64,000 nt of DNA from Maledivibacter halophilus (GCF_900167445.1 NZ_FUZT01000003.1:124001-188000), one strand, 5' to 3'; shown: positions 36,942 to 46,779, counted from the stretch's first letter. Made by a program: numbers and translations. The notes: generated from the letters alone by a model not told the origin.

Positions 36942-39632
36942 CTAATCATTTTTCCCACAGCATTTTTTATACTTTTTACCACTTCCACATGGACAAGGTT
37001 CATTTCTGCCTACTTTTCTTTCTTTCCTAACTACAGTTTTTGGTTTTCTATTGGCTATGCCATCTCCACCAGTAGCATCCATTATTCTAGCTACCTTTTC
37101 ACGTTTAGTTTCAGTTTCTAATGTAACATTAAATATATGTTTTACGGTATCAACTTGAATACTGTTTGTCATTTCATTAAACATGTCAAAGCCTTCCATT
37201 TGGTATGCTCTAACAGGATTTTCGTTTCCTATTGCCCTAAGGCCAATTCCCTGCTTAAGCTGATCCATTGCATCTATATGATCAATCCATTTTGTATCAA
37301 CTATCTTAAGCAATATTACTCTTTCTACTTCCCTCATTCTTTCTTCGGTAATTTCTTTTTCCTTCTTATCATATAAATCTTTTGCTATATCTAATATCTT
37401 ATTTTTTAAGCCTTCTTTAGTAAGCTCCTCAATGTTTTCAAATTTAAGGCTTTCGCTTGGAAGGAATATTGTATGAAGATAGTCTTCAAGTCCTTTTAAA
37501 TCCCATTCTTCCGGATAATTCCCATGGGCAGTATAGGCTTCAATAGATTCATCCACAATTTGCTCAATCATTCCCCAAATATGTTCTTTAAGATTTTCCC
37601 CTTCAAGTACTCTTTTTCTCTCTTTATAGATTATATCTCTTTGTTTATTCATTACATCATCATATTGTAATACATGCTTCCTAATACTGAAGTTTCTGCC
37701 TTCAACCCTCTTTTGAGCAGTTTCAATGGATTTTGAAAGAATTTTTGCTTCTATAGGTTCATCTTCTTCCATTCCTAGTTTATCAACCATTCCCTGTATT
37801 CTTTCACTACCAAATAGTCTCATAAGATCATCTTCAAGGGATATGAAAAATTGAGATGATCCCGGGTCTCCTTGACGTCCTGAACGACCTCTAAGCTGAT
37901 TGTCTATCCTTCTTGATTCATGCCTTTCTGTACCTAGTATATGAAGTCCTCCAGCTTTCTTTACCTTTTCGGCTTCCTCATCTACTGCCTTCTTCATTTC
38001 CTTATATATATCACTATAAATCTTTCTTGCCTTTATAACCTCTTCATCTTTGGTCTCACTAAGACTATTCACCATAGAAATTATATTTTCATCAAAGCCC
38101 TTTTTCTTAAGTTCATCCTTTGCAGTATACTCTGGATTACCTCCTAGTACTATATCAGTACCTCTACCAGCCATATTTGTGGCTATGGTAACTGCTCCAA
38201 ATCTACCTGCCTGGGCAACTATCTCCGCTTCTCTTTCATGATTCTTAGCATTTAAAACCTCATGCTTTATGCCTTTCTTTTTTAAAAGCTTACTTAAAAA
38301 TTCAGAGGTTTCTATTGAAATAGTACCCACAAGAATAGGCTGTCCATTCTTATGTCTTTCTTCTATTTCTCTAATTACCGACTTAAACTTTCCTGTCAGT
38401 GATTTATATACAGAATCAGGTAAATCCTTTCTTATAACCGGTTTATTAGTAGGTATTACAACAACATCCATTCCATAGATATGCTTAAACTCATCTTCTT
38501 CAGTTTTTGCTGTACCAGTCATACCTGAAATCTTATTGTACATTCTAAAATAATTTTGAAGAGTTATTGTAGCAAGGGTTTGGGATTCTCTTCTTACTTC
38601 AAGTCCTTCCTTAGCTTCTATGGCTTGATGAAGACCATCGGAATATCTTCTACCAAACATAAGTCTACCTGTAAATTCATCAACAATAACTATTTCTCCA
38701 TCTTTAACAACATAGTTTATATCTTTTTTCATAAGGGTATGGGCTTTAAGGGCCTGGTTGATATGGTGAGAAATCTGCATATTTTTGGGATCAGCAAGAT
38801 TTTCAAGGCCAAAGAATTTTTCCGCCTTTGGAATACCTCCTTCATCGGTCAAAACTGCTGTATGAGCCTTTTCATCTATGGTATAATCTATTTCATTTTT
38901 TAAGGTCTTTATAAATGTGTTGGCTGTAAAATAAAGGTTGGTTGATTTATTCCCTGCTCCTGAAATAATAAGAGGGGTTCTTGCCTCATCTATTAATATA
39001 CTGTCAACCTCATCAATTATAGCGTAATTCAGCTCTTTTTGTACCCTTTCTTCCTTGTAAATAACCATATTATCCCTTAGATAGTCAAAACCAAATTCAT
39101 TATTTGTACCGTAGGTAATATCAGCATTATAGGCCCTTCTTCTTTCTTCCGTTGAAAGACCGTGAACTATACATTCAACTGACAAACCTAAAAATTCATA
39201 AATTTTTCCCATCCATTCCTTATCACGGCTTGCAAGATAGTCATTTACTGTTATTACATGAACACCCTTTCCAGTAAGGGCATTTAAATACACCGGAAGT
39301 GTAGCCGCTAAGGTTTTACCTTCACCGGTTTTCATTTCAGAAATACGACCCTGATGCAGGACTATTCCACCAAGAAGCTGTACTCTATAATGCTTCAGAC
39401 CAAGTGTTCTAACAGAAGCTTCCCGTACAACTGCAAATGCCTCTGGCAAGATGTCGTCTAAATCTGCTCCATTTTTTAACTTTTCCTTAAAATAATTTGT
39501 CTTTTCCCTAAGTTCTTCATTTGATAAAGATTTAATATCGGGTTCAAAAGCTTCAATTTTATCTACAGTCTTCATAAGACGTTTAACTTCTTTATCATTG
39601 AAGCTTCCAAATATCTTTTCCAGTAAATTCAT
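36942..39632 (-). CDS. secA: Preprotein translocase ATPase SecA
   Basis: 896 aa, full length. Walker A is in [14 protein letters not shown] (about residues 100-113); [12 protein letters not shown], the [19 protein letters not shown] segment and the helicase-like [17 protein letters not shown] follow. The C-terminus has the zinc-binding SEC-C motif [15 protein letters not shown]. SecA drives export of unfolded proteins through SecYEG. It is followed by prfB, a frequent neighbour in Bacillota. Confidence 0.98.
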   Translation of the reverse strand: MNLLEKIFGSFNDKEVKRLMKTVDKIEAFEPDIKSLSNEELREKTNYFKEKLKNGADLDDILPEAFAVVREASVRTLGLKHYRVQLLGGIVLHQGRISEMKTGEGKTLAATLPVYLNALTGKGVHVITVNDYLASRDKEWMGKIYEFLGLSVECIVHGLSTEERRRAYNADITYGTNNEFGFDYLRDNMVIYKEERVQKELNYAIIDEVDSILIDEARTPLIISGAGNKSTNLYFTANTFIKTLKNEIDYTIDEKAHTAVLTDEGGIPKAEKFFGLENLADPKNMQISHHINQALKAHTLMKKDINYVVKDGEIVIVDEFTGRLMFGRRYSDGLHQAIEAKEGLEVRRESQTLATITLQNYFRMYNKISGMTGTAKTEEDEFKHIYGMDVVVIPTNKPVIRKDLPDSVYKSLTGKFKSVIREIEERHKNGQPILVGTISIETSEFLSKLLKKKGIKHEVLNAKNHEREAEIVAQAGRFGAVTIATNMAGRGTDIVLGGNPEYTAKDELKKKGFDENIISMVNSLSETKDEEVIKARKIYSDIYKEMKKAVDEEAEKVKKAGGLHILGTERHESRRIDNQLRGRSGRQGDPGSSQFFISLEDDLMRLFGSERIQGMVDKLGMEEDEPIEAKILSKSIETAQKRVEGRNFSIRKHVLQYDDVMNKQRDIIYKERKRVLEGENLKEHIWGMIEQIVDESIEAYTAHGNYPEEWDLKGLEDYLHTIFLPSESLKFENIEELTKEGLKNKILDIAKDLYDKKEKEITEERMREVERVILLKIVDTKWIDHIDAMDQLKQGIGLRAIGNENPVRAYQMEGFDMFNEMTNSIQVDTVKHIFNVTLETETKREKVARIMDATGGDGIANRKPKTVVRKERKVGRNEPCPCGSGKKYKKCCGKND

Positions 39633-39893
39633 TTTAATTCATCCCTTCAATTTATACTATTAGCAAAAGGTCTACTTACAAGTTTTGAAATGTAATTTAT
39701 ACCTTTACAAATTTAATTTTCTAGTTTATTTAAAAGTATAGTCAATATTTATATATACAATTCTCTAAATATATATTATATCATTAAATTACATCAATTT
39801 TTGTATTCTTTTTGTAATTTATTGGTTACATTTTCATTACAATGTTTCAAATTTCCCTACCAAGGAAGTTTTTAAAGCAATAAAAGCAGAAAA
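39633..39893. other. AT-rich spacer upstream of secA
   Basis: No ORF, hairpin or repeat copy was recognised in this stretch apart from the terminator at its left edge (39894-39921). A secA promoter must lie here, but I could not pick one with a good -35 and -10. Confidence 0.4.
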
Positions 39894-39921
39894 ATTGAAA
39901 AAAGACAGGTTTCCCTGTCTT
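39894..39921 (-). terminator. Terminator after the DUF5317 gene
   Basis: AAGACAGG/CCTGTCTT perfect 8-bp stem with a four-base loop and a T tract on the minus strand. Confidence 0.85.
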
Positions 39922-39933
39922 AGTCTTAAAAAC

Positions 39934-40527
39934 TTAGAGTTTTGGTCTATATCCCACTCTAACCATTCTACTTCTGGTAGTAAAATAAGATTTAATCATT
40001 TCTCCCTGGATAAATAGAACCATTCCTAGAGACATAATTATATCCCCTATGCTGATGACTTTAGCCATCGGGTAAGGCTTTGGTATTACAATATATTTTC
40101 CAAGATGCTTTGTCCAATTTCCGACTTCATCTAAGGACATATAATTTATTATCTCACCATTTTTTATTCCATCCACCATATTTTCTAAACCTGCAAGCTT
40201 TAATCCTTCGAAATATATTGGCATTCTAAATCCATTTATAAACATTACAACATAATTGAGTATTGCACCGATTAAAATTAACCACATTGCCTTTTTATCT
40301 AAATTGATAATTAAGGTTAAAGTTATTAATACAGCTGAAACAATATAAAATTGTTTTCCATATGCCTGGACAATTGAAATATTGGAAAAAACAGATATCA
40401 TTACTTGTATTATTAAGGCCAATAAAATTAAAAACCATCCTCGTATTTTGGTTATACTGATATTTCTAAAGCTACCATTTCTAACTAAGCCAATAATTAT
40501 TCCTAGGACTATAGCTTCTATAAACAT
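39934..40527 (-). CDS. DUF5317 family membrane protein
   Basis: 197 aa from the preferred ATG at 40527, which has a strong GGAAAGGAG RBS; an upstream in-frame ATG at 40560 lacks one. Five or six hydrophobic segments and the pattern GFRMPIYFEGL followed by a C-terminal GYRPKL tail resemble DUF5317 proteins of Clostridia, of unknown function. It stands between hpf and secA with its own terminator. Confidence 0.72.
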   Translation of the reverse strand: MFIEAIVLGIIIGLVRNGSFRNISITKIRGWFLILLALIIQVMISVFSNISIVQAYGKQFYIVSAVLITLTLIINLDKKAMWLILIGAILNYVVMFINGFRMPIYFEGLKLAGLENMVDGIKNGEIINYMSLDEVGNWTKHLGKYIVIPKPYPMAKVISIGDIIMSLGMVLFIQGEMIKSYFTTRSRMVRVGYRPKL

Positions 40528-40795
40528 TAAAAAAACTCCTTTCCGTACAAAAGTATCCATATATCCTTTTGTAGCTCCAAATTCTAATCTATTGTTTCTA
40601 AGTTTTTAAGTCTTTATAAAAAATAGTTTTAATACAATATAAAAAAACCCGTACCCTATTATTTACTTCTACTTTTTTATGCAAAATCCTTTGAAATATA
40701 AATAAATTTTAAAATAATTTTATTTATTATCTCACTTCACTTTTTTATATAGATTTCTAATAATAAAACTTAATTCAAGATTGTTTCACTATAAA
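40528..40795. other. AT-rich spacer with a degenerate family B repeat end
   Basis: 40747-40775 (TATAGATTTCTAATAATAAA then ACTTAATT) matches one terminus of the family B palindrome; the second terminus is not recognisable. Otherwise no feature was seen. Confidence 0.4.
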
Positions 40796-40815
40796 AGGCA
40801 GCATTTTAGCTGCCT
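40796..40815 (-). terminator. hpf terminator
   Basis: AGGCAGC/GCTGCCT stem with a six-base loop, followed on the minus strand by TTTTATAG. Confidence 0.85.
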
Positions 40816-40839
40816 CAATGTTTTCTAAAATTAAATTTT

Positions 40840-41370
40840 TTAAACATATGGTTCAATTAAACCGTAATTTCCATCCTTTCTCTTATATACAACATTAACT
40901 TCATCTGTGTGACCATTGGTGAATACGAAGAAGTTGTGACCTAATAGATCCATTTGAAGTACTGCTTCTTCTGGGTCCATAGGTTTGATAGCAAATCTCT
41001 TTGTCTTAACAATTTTTTGTTCTTCTTTTTCATCCTTATTTAAATCTGGTATGCGTTCAAATCTAATGGTGTCATGACCATAATATCTCTTTTGAAGCTT
41101 AGTCTTATATTTCTCCATCTGCTTGTATAGTTTATCAATTGCTTTGTCAATAGAAGTATACATATCCATTGTAGCTTCTTCTGCCCTTAATATAGTTCCA
41201 TTTATTGGTACTGTTATTTCTATTATCTGCCTATTTTTTTCTACGTTTAAGGTAGCCTTCGCCTCAATGTCGTCCTTGAAATATTTTCCAAACCTTTCTA
41301 ATTTAGCTGTTATTGTGTCCTTTAATGCATCTGTAATCTCTAAATTCCTACCACTTACTTTTACTTTCAT
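40840..41370 (-). CDS. hpf: Long-form ribosome hibernation promoting factor
   Basis: 176 aa from the ATG at 41370, which has a well-placed GGAAGGAG RBS; the ATG 18 bases further upstream does not. The N-terminal domain (about residues 1-100, MKVKVSGRNLEITDALKDTI) binds the 30S subunit; the C-terminal domain (AIKPMDPEEAVLQMDLLGHNFFVFTN) dimerises to form 100S ribosomes. It acts in stationary phase. Monocistronic. Confidence 0.95.
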   Translation of the reverse strand: MKVKVSGRNLEITDALKDTITAKLERFGKYFKDDIEAKATLNVEKNRQIIEITVPINGTILRAEEATMDMYTSIDKAIDKLYKQMEKYKTKLQKRYYGHDTIRFERIPDLNKDEKEEQKIVKTKRFAIKPMDPEEAVLQMDLLGHNFFVFTNGHTDEVNVVYKRKDGNYGLIEPYV

Positions 41371-41740
41371 AGCTTCAGCTCCTTCCAATATATATGTTTA
41401 TTAGAGTTGAAATATCAACTCTTAAAATTAATAGCTTCAACCTTTGAAATTTATGGAACTACACGATTTGAAATTTTTCTGTTTCACCACTATATAACTA
41501 TATAGTATTCAACTATTCCTTTAAATATATCTTATCCAATATATTTTTAAAAAATAAGCTTGTCTATATAATATATTTTACCCATATGAGCTTATCTAAA
41601 ACATATTAATATCTTTCTTTTTCAGAAATTTTCTGCAATTTTTTATTTAATATTTTATTTTATTTGATTGAATTTACAGATTTTAATATTTTATTCCTTT
41701 GTCTACAATTTTATTAGACAAATAAATTTTCCCACATATT

Positions 41741-41903
41741 TGTGGATAATTTTTTTGTTTTCTGTGGATAGTGTGGATTAATCTGTTGATAACTGTATTT
41801 TTCCCATATGTGCTTGTTAATAATATGTTAACTTTCTGTGAACAAATTATTTTTTAAAAATTTTGTTGAAATGTGCAAAGTTTTTGGATAATAATTATGC
41901 ACA
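41741..41903 (-). promoter_or_regulatory. Second cluster of DnaA-box-like 9-mers
   Basis: TGTGGATAA (41741, perfect consensus on the minus strand), TGTGGATAG (41763), TGTGGATTA (41772), TGTTGATAA (41784) and, on the other strand, TTATGCACA (41895). It lies in the 41371-41973 spacer upstream of hpf and after the flagellar fliD operon. Like the cluster at 22.7 kb, it is remote from any origin gene. Confidence 0.55.
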
Positions 41904-41928
41904 TATAAGATGAAAAAAAGAGAAAAAT

Positions 41929-41955
41929 AAAAGTCTCAGCACTTCTGAGACTTTT
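41929..41955 (-). terminator. Terminator of the flaG-fliD-fliS operon
   Basis: Perfect 11-bp stem AAAAGTCTCAG/CTGAGACTTTT with a five-base loop and a T-rich tail on the minus strand. Confidence 0.9.
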
Positions 41956-41973
41956 ACAATTTCCAATATTTTC

Positions 41974-42498
41974 TCATTTTTTCTTGTCAAAAAACATAGA
42001 TGATATTTGGTTTTTATATGCTCCATAGGCATTTGTAGCTTTTTGACCTTTCTTTACACCCTTTAGTTTATCCCTAATCTCATCCATATCCTGCTTTAAC
42101 ATATTAATATTTTGATTATCAACGATTTTAATCTTTTCAGTCAGCTTCAAAATTTTCTTAACGATGTCCTTTAATATCTTCATCTGTGGATATTTTTCCA
42201 CATCCATTTTATCTATGCTATCTACAGCTAAATTCTTCTTTAGTTCATTAAATAAAGTATAAAATTTTACATCAAGTTCATCTACTTCAGATATATATTT
42301 ATCCTTTAAATCTATTTGCTTCAAAACAGTTTCGATCTTTTCCAGCTCTAGAAACCTTCTTTGTCTATTAGTTAGATCAAAAATATTTTGCATTAATGCT
42401 TTCTTTTCTTTACTTATATGTATCAGTTTTTTTATAATATTCTGATTTTCCATAATATCAACCATTCTAAAACCTTTATTCTTATTTTGCATAGGCAA
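41974..42498 (-). CDS. FlgN/FliT-like flagellar export chaperone (tentative)
   Basis: 174 aa, almost wholly helical with coiled-coil character and no membrane segment. The C-terminus GAYKNQISSMFFDKKK resembles FlgN-like proteins. It overlaps the end of fliS by 17 bases. In this position many Bacillota encode a FliT-like chaperone for FliD. The first ATG overlaps fliS; the ATG at 42465 with an AAAGG before it is an equally likely start. The assignment rests on position and helical composition only. Confidence 0.6.
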   Translation of the reverse strand: MPMQNKNKGFRMVDIMENQNIIKKLIHISKEKKALMQNIFDLTNRQRRFLELEKIETVLKQIDLKDKYISEVDELDVKFYTLFNELKKNLAVDSIDKMDVEKYPQMKILKDIVKKILKLTEKIKIVDNQNINMLKQDMDEIRDKLKGVKKGQKATNAYGAYKNQISSMFFDKKK

Positions 42499-42964
42499 GA
42501 CCCATAGCTTCCTTCCAGGTATCCTTCAGATCCTGAGCTAGTCCTAAGACTTCTTCTACAGATTTTTCATCCTTATTTATATTAGCATCTATAAGTCTCT
42601 CATTCATAAAAACATATATGCTCCTAAGATTTCTACTTATTTCGTAATCCATATTTAAAGTAATATTGAGTTCATTAATAATATCCTGGGATCTTATAAT
42701 AGAATTATTAGTTTTTTCAATATTCCTTTGCTTTATAAATAATTTAGCCTGTTTTAAGAATTTTATCAGACCCTCATAAAGCATCAGAGTAAGTTCTTCC
42801 GGTTTAGCTGTCATAATCTTTTGTTCTTTATATTGATCCATCTTATTTTTAGTTGTATCCCCTTGAGTCTCTTTAATATTATCAATTTTATTATTATTTA
42901 AATTGGCTTTTAGTTTCAAAGCAGATTTAGGCATAGAATAATTGTATGGATTTTTCATTGCCAT
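42482..42964 (-). CDS. fliS: Flagellin export chaperone FliS
   Basis: 160 aa, with an N-terminal extension of about 45 residues ahead of the FliS domain. The domain has YKEQKIMTAKPEELTLMLYE near residue 45, which includes the conserved Pro-Glu-Glu-Leu segment, and a helical bundle to the end. FliS binds the flagellin C-terminus before secretion. It lies between fliD and a FlgN-like gene. Confidence 0.9.
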   Translation of the reverse strand: MAMKNPYNYSMPKSALKLKANLNNNKIDNIKETQGDTTKNKMDQYKEQKIMTAKPEELTLMLYEGLIKFLKQAKLFIKQRNIEKTNNSIIRSQDIINELNITLNMDYEISRNLRSIYVFMNERLIDANINKDEKSVEEVLGLAQDLKDTWKEAMGLAYAK

Positions 42965-42993
42965 TTATATCACTCCTAATCTAAGTTTCTCTT

Positions 42994-44685
42994 TTACATT
43001 AATGATCCAAGCTGAGACGAAAGCCAAGAAGATTGCTGATACATCTGCCCCAATGCCTGTTCCATAGCACCATATTTACTATAATATCTATTTTCTATCC
43101 TTAAAAGCACCTTTTCTTGGGTTAATATTTCCCTTTCCAGATCTAAAATATTTTCATCCAACATACTTATACTACCGTTTTTGAGATTTTTACCAGCCAC
43201 AAAATCTATTAAAATAGAAGATTTTACATCCCTTAAAAGATCTGAGTCCTCTCCTGGACCAGCCTTATCTATTATCTCTTTCATATCTTCAGTCATGGTA
43301 TCAAACATTCTGGTTATTAATCCACTTTTATTATATTTATCTTCATCATCTATATAATCATCGGGACTATTAAATAATAAATCTATAACACCATTTGGGT
43401 TATTAAGAATAGCTTTCTTAAGTTTAGTTTCATCAACTTCCAGCTTACCCTTAGATGAATACTCTCCTGTTTCGATACCTATTTGAGTCAAATGATTCAT
43501 AGAATCACTTAAACCCGAAACTGACTTATATAAACCTTTTCTAACACTCATAAGCATTGTAGATAATATACGATCGTTTTTAATAAGACCACTTTTAGCC
43601 ATGTCTTCCCATTTTTTAACCTGGTCTTCAGTTAGAGATTCCTTTTCTTCATCGGTTAAGGGCTGATAATCTCTATGTACTTCTTCTCCCAGCTTTTCAT
43701 TTATACCACTAATTAACTCATTATATTTATCTACAAAATCAGTTATTTTTTCATAGACAGAATCAACATCTGTGCCCACGGTAATAGTAGTCTGACCTGT
43801 ATTCTTTGCAGTAATGTTTATGCCATTTATACTGAAGGTATTAGATGATTTAGTAAGGCCAGTAGCATCACCAAAGTCAAATTTTGCATCTTTTCCTCCA
43901 TAATCTTCATCAATATTAACATCTAGCTTTAAAGCATCTGCAAAAAATTTATCTGGAGTAATAATATCTGCTGGGTCAATTCCATCTAAATCAGCATTGC
44001 TAATATTAAAATAATTCTCTTCACCTGTTTCAGTTGTATTTAAAAAGAATCTATCTATATCACTATCATATGCTGCCTGTATACCAATATTAGAATTATT
44101 TATTTCATCGATAACATCCTCTAAAGTATTTACTGAAGTATCAAAGGAAAATTCTTTGTATCCATTAGGATAATTCTCTGGATCATTTTCAGTAACATTA
44201 GTTCTTATTTTAAAGGAAAGTATTTTTCCAGAAGAAATACCAGCAAATTGTTCATCCAATGTATCTTTGCTAGTCTTTCCTTCTACAGATATTGAATCTG
44301 TACTTGTTTTAGAAACATTCTTAGCAAGCTGAGTTATATTTAAATTATAGCTTCCATTTAAAGCTTTAGCTGTGGCCTTGGCATCCACCTTAGTCTCATC
44401 AGATGATGATGCAGACTTAACCCATGTAAAACTATCCATTGAACCACTTAACAATGTTCCAGTATCAGTTAACTTGGCTAAACCAAATTCCTTCCTTGCA
44501 TCTACTATAAAATTAGCTATATCTTTATTGATGCTTTGATACATCTCACTTCTCCATAAATCTATCTGCCTTTTCCTTTCCAGTTTACTAACTCTTCTTT
44601 CTCTTTCCACCTTCATCAAATCGCCAACTATTTTATCTATATCCATACCGGAGCCACTCAAACCAAAAATACGCATATTTGACAA
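42994..44685 (-). CDS. fliD: Flagellar cap protein FliD
   Basis: 563 aa from a TTG at 44685, chosen because it is 6 bases after GGGGGTG and gives the usual N-terminus MSNMRIFGLSGSGMDIDKIV; an in-frame TTG at 44700 would overlap that RBS. FliD_N (residues 1-110) and a conserved C-terminal coiled coil (about 490-563, with LDLEREILTQEKVLLRIENR) flank variable filament-cap domains. FliD polymerises flagellin at the filament tip. Confidence 0.93.
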   Translation of the reverse strand: MSNMRIFGLSGSGMDIDKIVGDLMKVERERRVSKLERKRQIDLWRSEMYQSINKDIANFIVDARKEFGLAKLTDTGTLLSGSMDSFTWVKSASSSDETKVDAKATAKALNGSYNLNITQLAKNVSKTSTDSISVEGKTSKDTLDEQFAGISSGKILSFKIRTNVTENDPENYPNGYKEFSFDTSVNTLEDVIDEINNSNIGIQAAYDSDIDRFFLNTTETGEENYFNISNADLDGIDPADIITPDKFFADALKLDVNIDEDYGGKDAKFDFGDATGLTKSSNTFSINGINITAKNTGQTTITVGTDVDSVYEKITDFVDKYNELISGINEKLGEEVHRDYQPLTDEEKESLTEDQVKKWEDMAKSGLIKNDRILSTMLMSVRKGLYKSVSGLSDSMNHLTQIGIETGEYSSKGKLEVDETKLKKAILNNPNGVIDLLFNSPDDYIDDEDKYNKSGLITRMFDTMTEDMKEIIDKAGPGEDSDLLRDVKSSILIDFVAGKNLKNGSISMLDENILDLEREILTQEKVLLRIENRYYSKYGAMEQALGQMYQQSSWLSSQLGSLM

Positions 44686-44788
44686 ATTAAACACCCCCAA
44701 AATTTAACTAATAATGAATAATTATTTACTATTTATTTTTAATTCTTAACTCTTAATTCTCAACTGCAAATTAGCCAAGCTAATTTGC

Positions 44789-45184
44789 CTAAGCTCTTTC
44801 ATCAACAAACAAACCTGCAAGCTCCCACATTTTTGCTATCATATCCTGTATTTTCTCAGGCGGAAACTCTTTTATAACTTCCTTTGTATCTGTATCAATA
44901 ATTTTAAACATAATAGCCTTAGTTATCTTATGAACGTATCTTTCTATTTTTCTATTAGAGGCTTCTAATTCTTTATTTGCCTGCTCAATGGATTTATCAA
45001 ATAAAGATTCACTAAATTTGCTTTGTCCTTGTTCCCAACCATATGAACCTTCTTCACTTATTTCTTTTGATTTTTCCTTAGATAGTTCATATGGTATTTC
45101 CAAAGTTTTATTTTCCACAGCATTAGAATTATTTATCTGTAAATTTGTTGCACTAGATGTACTAATAGAAGCATCTATTCTCAT
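44789..45184 (-). CDS. flaG: FlaG family flagellar protein
   Basis: 131 aa. The C-terminal half (about residues 65-125) is the FlaG domain, with HKITKAIMFKIIDTDTKEVI, then EFPPEKIQDMIAKM. The N-terminal half is Ser/Asn/Glu-rich and disordered. FlaG influences filament length. It is first in the operon with fliD and fliS, behind a sigma-D-type promoter divergent from the flagellin promoter. Confidence 0.9.
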   Translation of the reverse strand: MRIDASISTSSATNLQINNSNAVENKTLEIPYELSKEKSKEISEEGSYGWEQGQSKFSESLFDKSIEQANKELEASNRKIERYVHKITKAIMFKIIDTDTKEVIKEFPPEKIQDMIAKMWELAGLFVDERA

Positions 45185-45218
45185 TTTTTACCCTCCCGTC
45201 TTAAACTCTCTATCTATT

Positions 45219-45246
45219 ATTTCGGTAAATTCTACCTAAATGTTTA
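45219..45246 (-). promoter_or_regulatory. Sigma-D-type promoter of flaG-fliD-fliS
   Basis: Minus-strand TAAA (45246-45243), 16 bases, ACCGAAAT (45226-45219), close to the flagellar sigma consensus TAAA-N15-GCCGATAT. Confidence 0.6.
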
Positions 45247-45300
45247 AGATTAATATACAATAATTGAAAAATATTTTTTCTAATTTTTTTATTTTAAAAC

Positions 45301-45328
45301 TAAAGATATTTAATAATATCTCCGATAA
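45301..45328 (+). promoter_or_regulatory. Sigma-D-type flagellin promoter
   Basis: TAAA (45301-45304), 16 bases, TCCGATAA (45321-45328). Transcription from here gives a leader of about 110 bases containing three hairpins. Confidence 0.72.
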
Positions 45329-45348
45329 CAATAATGAGCAAAAAAATG

Positions 45349-45384
45349 TCAAAGATTTTTCGGCGGCCGACGTAAAATCTTTGA
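45349..45384 (+). other. Stable stem-loop in the flagellin leader
   Basis: TCAAAGATTTT (45349-45359) pairs with AAAATCTTTGA (45374-45384), and TCGG (45360-45363) with CCGA (45367-45370), leaving a three-base bulge. It lies at the 5' part of the leader, where it could stabilise the mRNA. Confidence 0.7.
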
Positions 45385-45399
45385 TAAATAAAATAATTA

Positions 45400-45442
45400 C
45401 CCAGGCAGGGACGCCCGGGGAAAAATTCAGGGAGGAATTTTT
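45400..45442 (+). promoter_or_regulatory. Tandem CsrA-binding hairpins on the flagellin leader
   Basis: Hairpin 1: CCCAGGC (45400-45406), loop AGGGAC, GCCCGGG (45413-45419). Hairpin 2: AAAAATTC (45421-45428), loop AGGGAG, GAATTTTT (45435-45442). Both present an AGGGA loop, the CsrA recognition element. The second loop holds the Shine-Dalgarno sequence of the flagellin gene. csrA and its antagonist fliW are encoded at 49.3-50.0 kb. Confidence 0.88.
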
Positions 45443-45443
45443 A

Positions 45444-46703
45444 ATGAGAATTAATCACAATTTAATGGCAATGAATACCCATCGTCAGTTGGGAGCTGCC
45501 AACTCAATGGGTGCAAAATCAATGGAAAAATTATCTTCTGGTCACAGAATAAACAGAGCTGGAGATGACGCAGCAGGACTTTCTATCTCTGAAAAAATGA
45601 GAGGACAAATTAGAGGTTTAAACCAAGCTTCTAGAAACTCACAAGATGGTATTTCTTTAATTCAGACTGCTGAAGGGGCATTAAATGAAACACAAGCAAT
45701 CCTTCAAAGGATGAGAGAGCTTGCAGTACAATCATCAAATGATACAAATGTTGATGTAGATAGAACTGCAATTCAAGATGAAATGAATCAATTAATATCA
45801 GAAATAGATAGAATTTCAAGTACTACTGAATTCAATACCCAAAATTTATTAGATGGAACTTTTAATGGACAATTCCAAATTGGTGCAAATGAAGGACAAA
45901 ACATGAATTTATCTATTAGTAAAATGGATTCTTCTAATCTTGGTCTTATTGGTGGAATGGAAGTTGAAACAAAAACAGGTATTAACGTAGCTGCATTTTT
46001 AGATGATGGTACCTACACTATAAATGCAGCAGGTGATGCGTTACTAGATGCAGCAGGTAATGAAGTTGGTGCAGTAGCAGGTACAGATATTACACTTGCA
46101 GATGGGACTACAACAGTTTCTTTTGCTAATGAAGATATGACAGCAGGAGATACTATAAAAATTAGTGGTGACGGCACAGAGATGACATTAACAAAAGATA
46201 TAATTTCTGGACAAACTAACAAATTGAGTGCAGGAAGCTATTCAATCAGTGGCACAGATGTGCTTAAGGATGGACAAAAAATAGGTACATTTGCAGGTAA
46301 AGTAATTACTTTTACGGATACCTCTTTAGGAACTTTAGATGCTGCAGCTGTATTTGGTAAAACTGCTGATTTTGCTGATGGAAATACTTTTGATATTAAA
46401 GGTGTAGATGTTTCTAATAGAAAAATGGCAGAAGGAAGTATTTCTGCTATTAACAGTGCTATTGAAAACGTATCAGCTGAACGTTCAAAGCTTGGTGCTG
46501 TTCAAAACAGATTAGAGCACACTATCAAAAACTTAGACACATCTTCTGAAAACCTACAAGCATCTGAATCTAGAATCAGAGACGTAGATATGGCAAAAGA
46601 AATGATGGAATTCACTAAGAATAATATATTACAGCAGGCTGCTCAAGCAATGCTTGCACAGGCTAACCAAGCTCCTCAAGGAGTACTTCAGTTATTAAGA
46701 TAA
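45444..46703 (+). CDS. hag: Flagellin
   Basis: 419 aa from the ATG at 45444 (RBS GGGAGGA, N-terminus MRINHNLMAMNTHRQL). A longer in-frame start at 45264 would read through the structured leader and is rejected. Conserved D0/D1 domains occupy residues 1-160 and 325-419; the C-terminus ends in MLAQANQAPQGVLQLLR. The central region (about 165-320) is a variable surface domain with Gly/Asp/Thr-rich, repeat-like units. Secreted by the flagellar export system with FliS as chaperone. Translation is probably repressed by CsrA. Confidence 0.97.
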   Translation: MRINHNLMAMNTHRQLGAANSMGAKSMEKLSSGHRINRAGDDAAGLSISEKMRGQIRGLNQASRNSQDGISLIQTAEGALNETQAILQRMRELAVQSSNDTNVDVDRTAIQDEMNQLISEIDRISSTTEFNTQNLLDGTFNGQFQIGANEGQNMNLSISKMDSSNLGLIGGMEVETKTGINVAAFLDDGTYTINAAGDALLDAAGNEVGAVAGTDITLADGTTTVSFANEDMTAGDTIKISGDGTEMTLTKDIISGQTNKLSAGSYSISGTDVLKDGQKIGTFAGKVITFTDTSLGTLDAAAVFGKTADFADGNTFDIKGVDVSNRKMAEGSISAINSAIENVSAERSKLGAVQNRLEHTIKNLDTSSENLQASESRIRDVDMAKEMMEFTKNNILQQAAQAMLAQANQAPQGVLQLLR

Positions 46704-46723
46704 ATTAGTATATAACTAAATCT

Positions 46724-46752
46724 GAGGCTCTGGAAAATCCAGGGTCTCTTTT
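46724..46752 (+). terminator. Flagellin terminator
   Basis: GAGGCTCTGGA (46724-46734) and TCCAGGGTCTC (46738-46748) form an 11-bp stem with two G-U pairs, followed by TTTTAAT. Confidence 0.88.
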
Positions 46753-46779
46753 AATATAAAGATGAAATGGAGAATCTAA

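Noticed and set aside
41813..41835. Rex site upstream of hpf (TTGTTAATAATATGTTAAC)
   Set aside because: Half-sites are present but the spacing is wrong and the second half lacks ACAA.
45349..45442. c-di-GMP riboswitch in the flagellin leader
   Set aside because: The conserved class I and II core sequences are missing; AGGGA-loop hairpins explain the structure.
45264..45443. N-terminal extension of flagellin (60 extra residues in frame)
   Set aside because: It covers the sigma-D promoter and leader hairpins, has no RBS, and flagellins start MRINHN; the ATG at 45444 has GGGAGGA.
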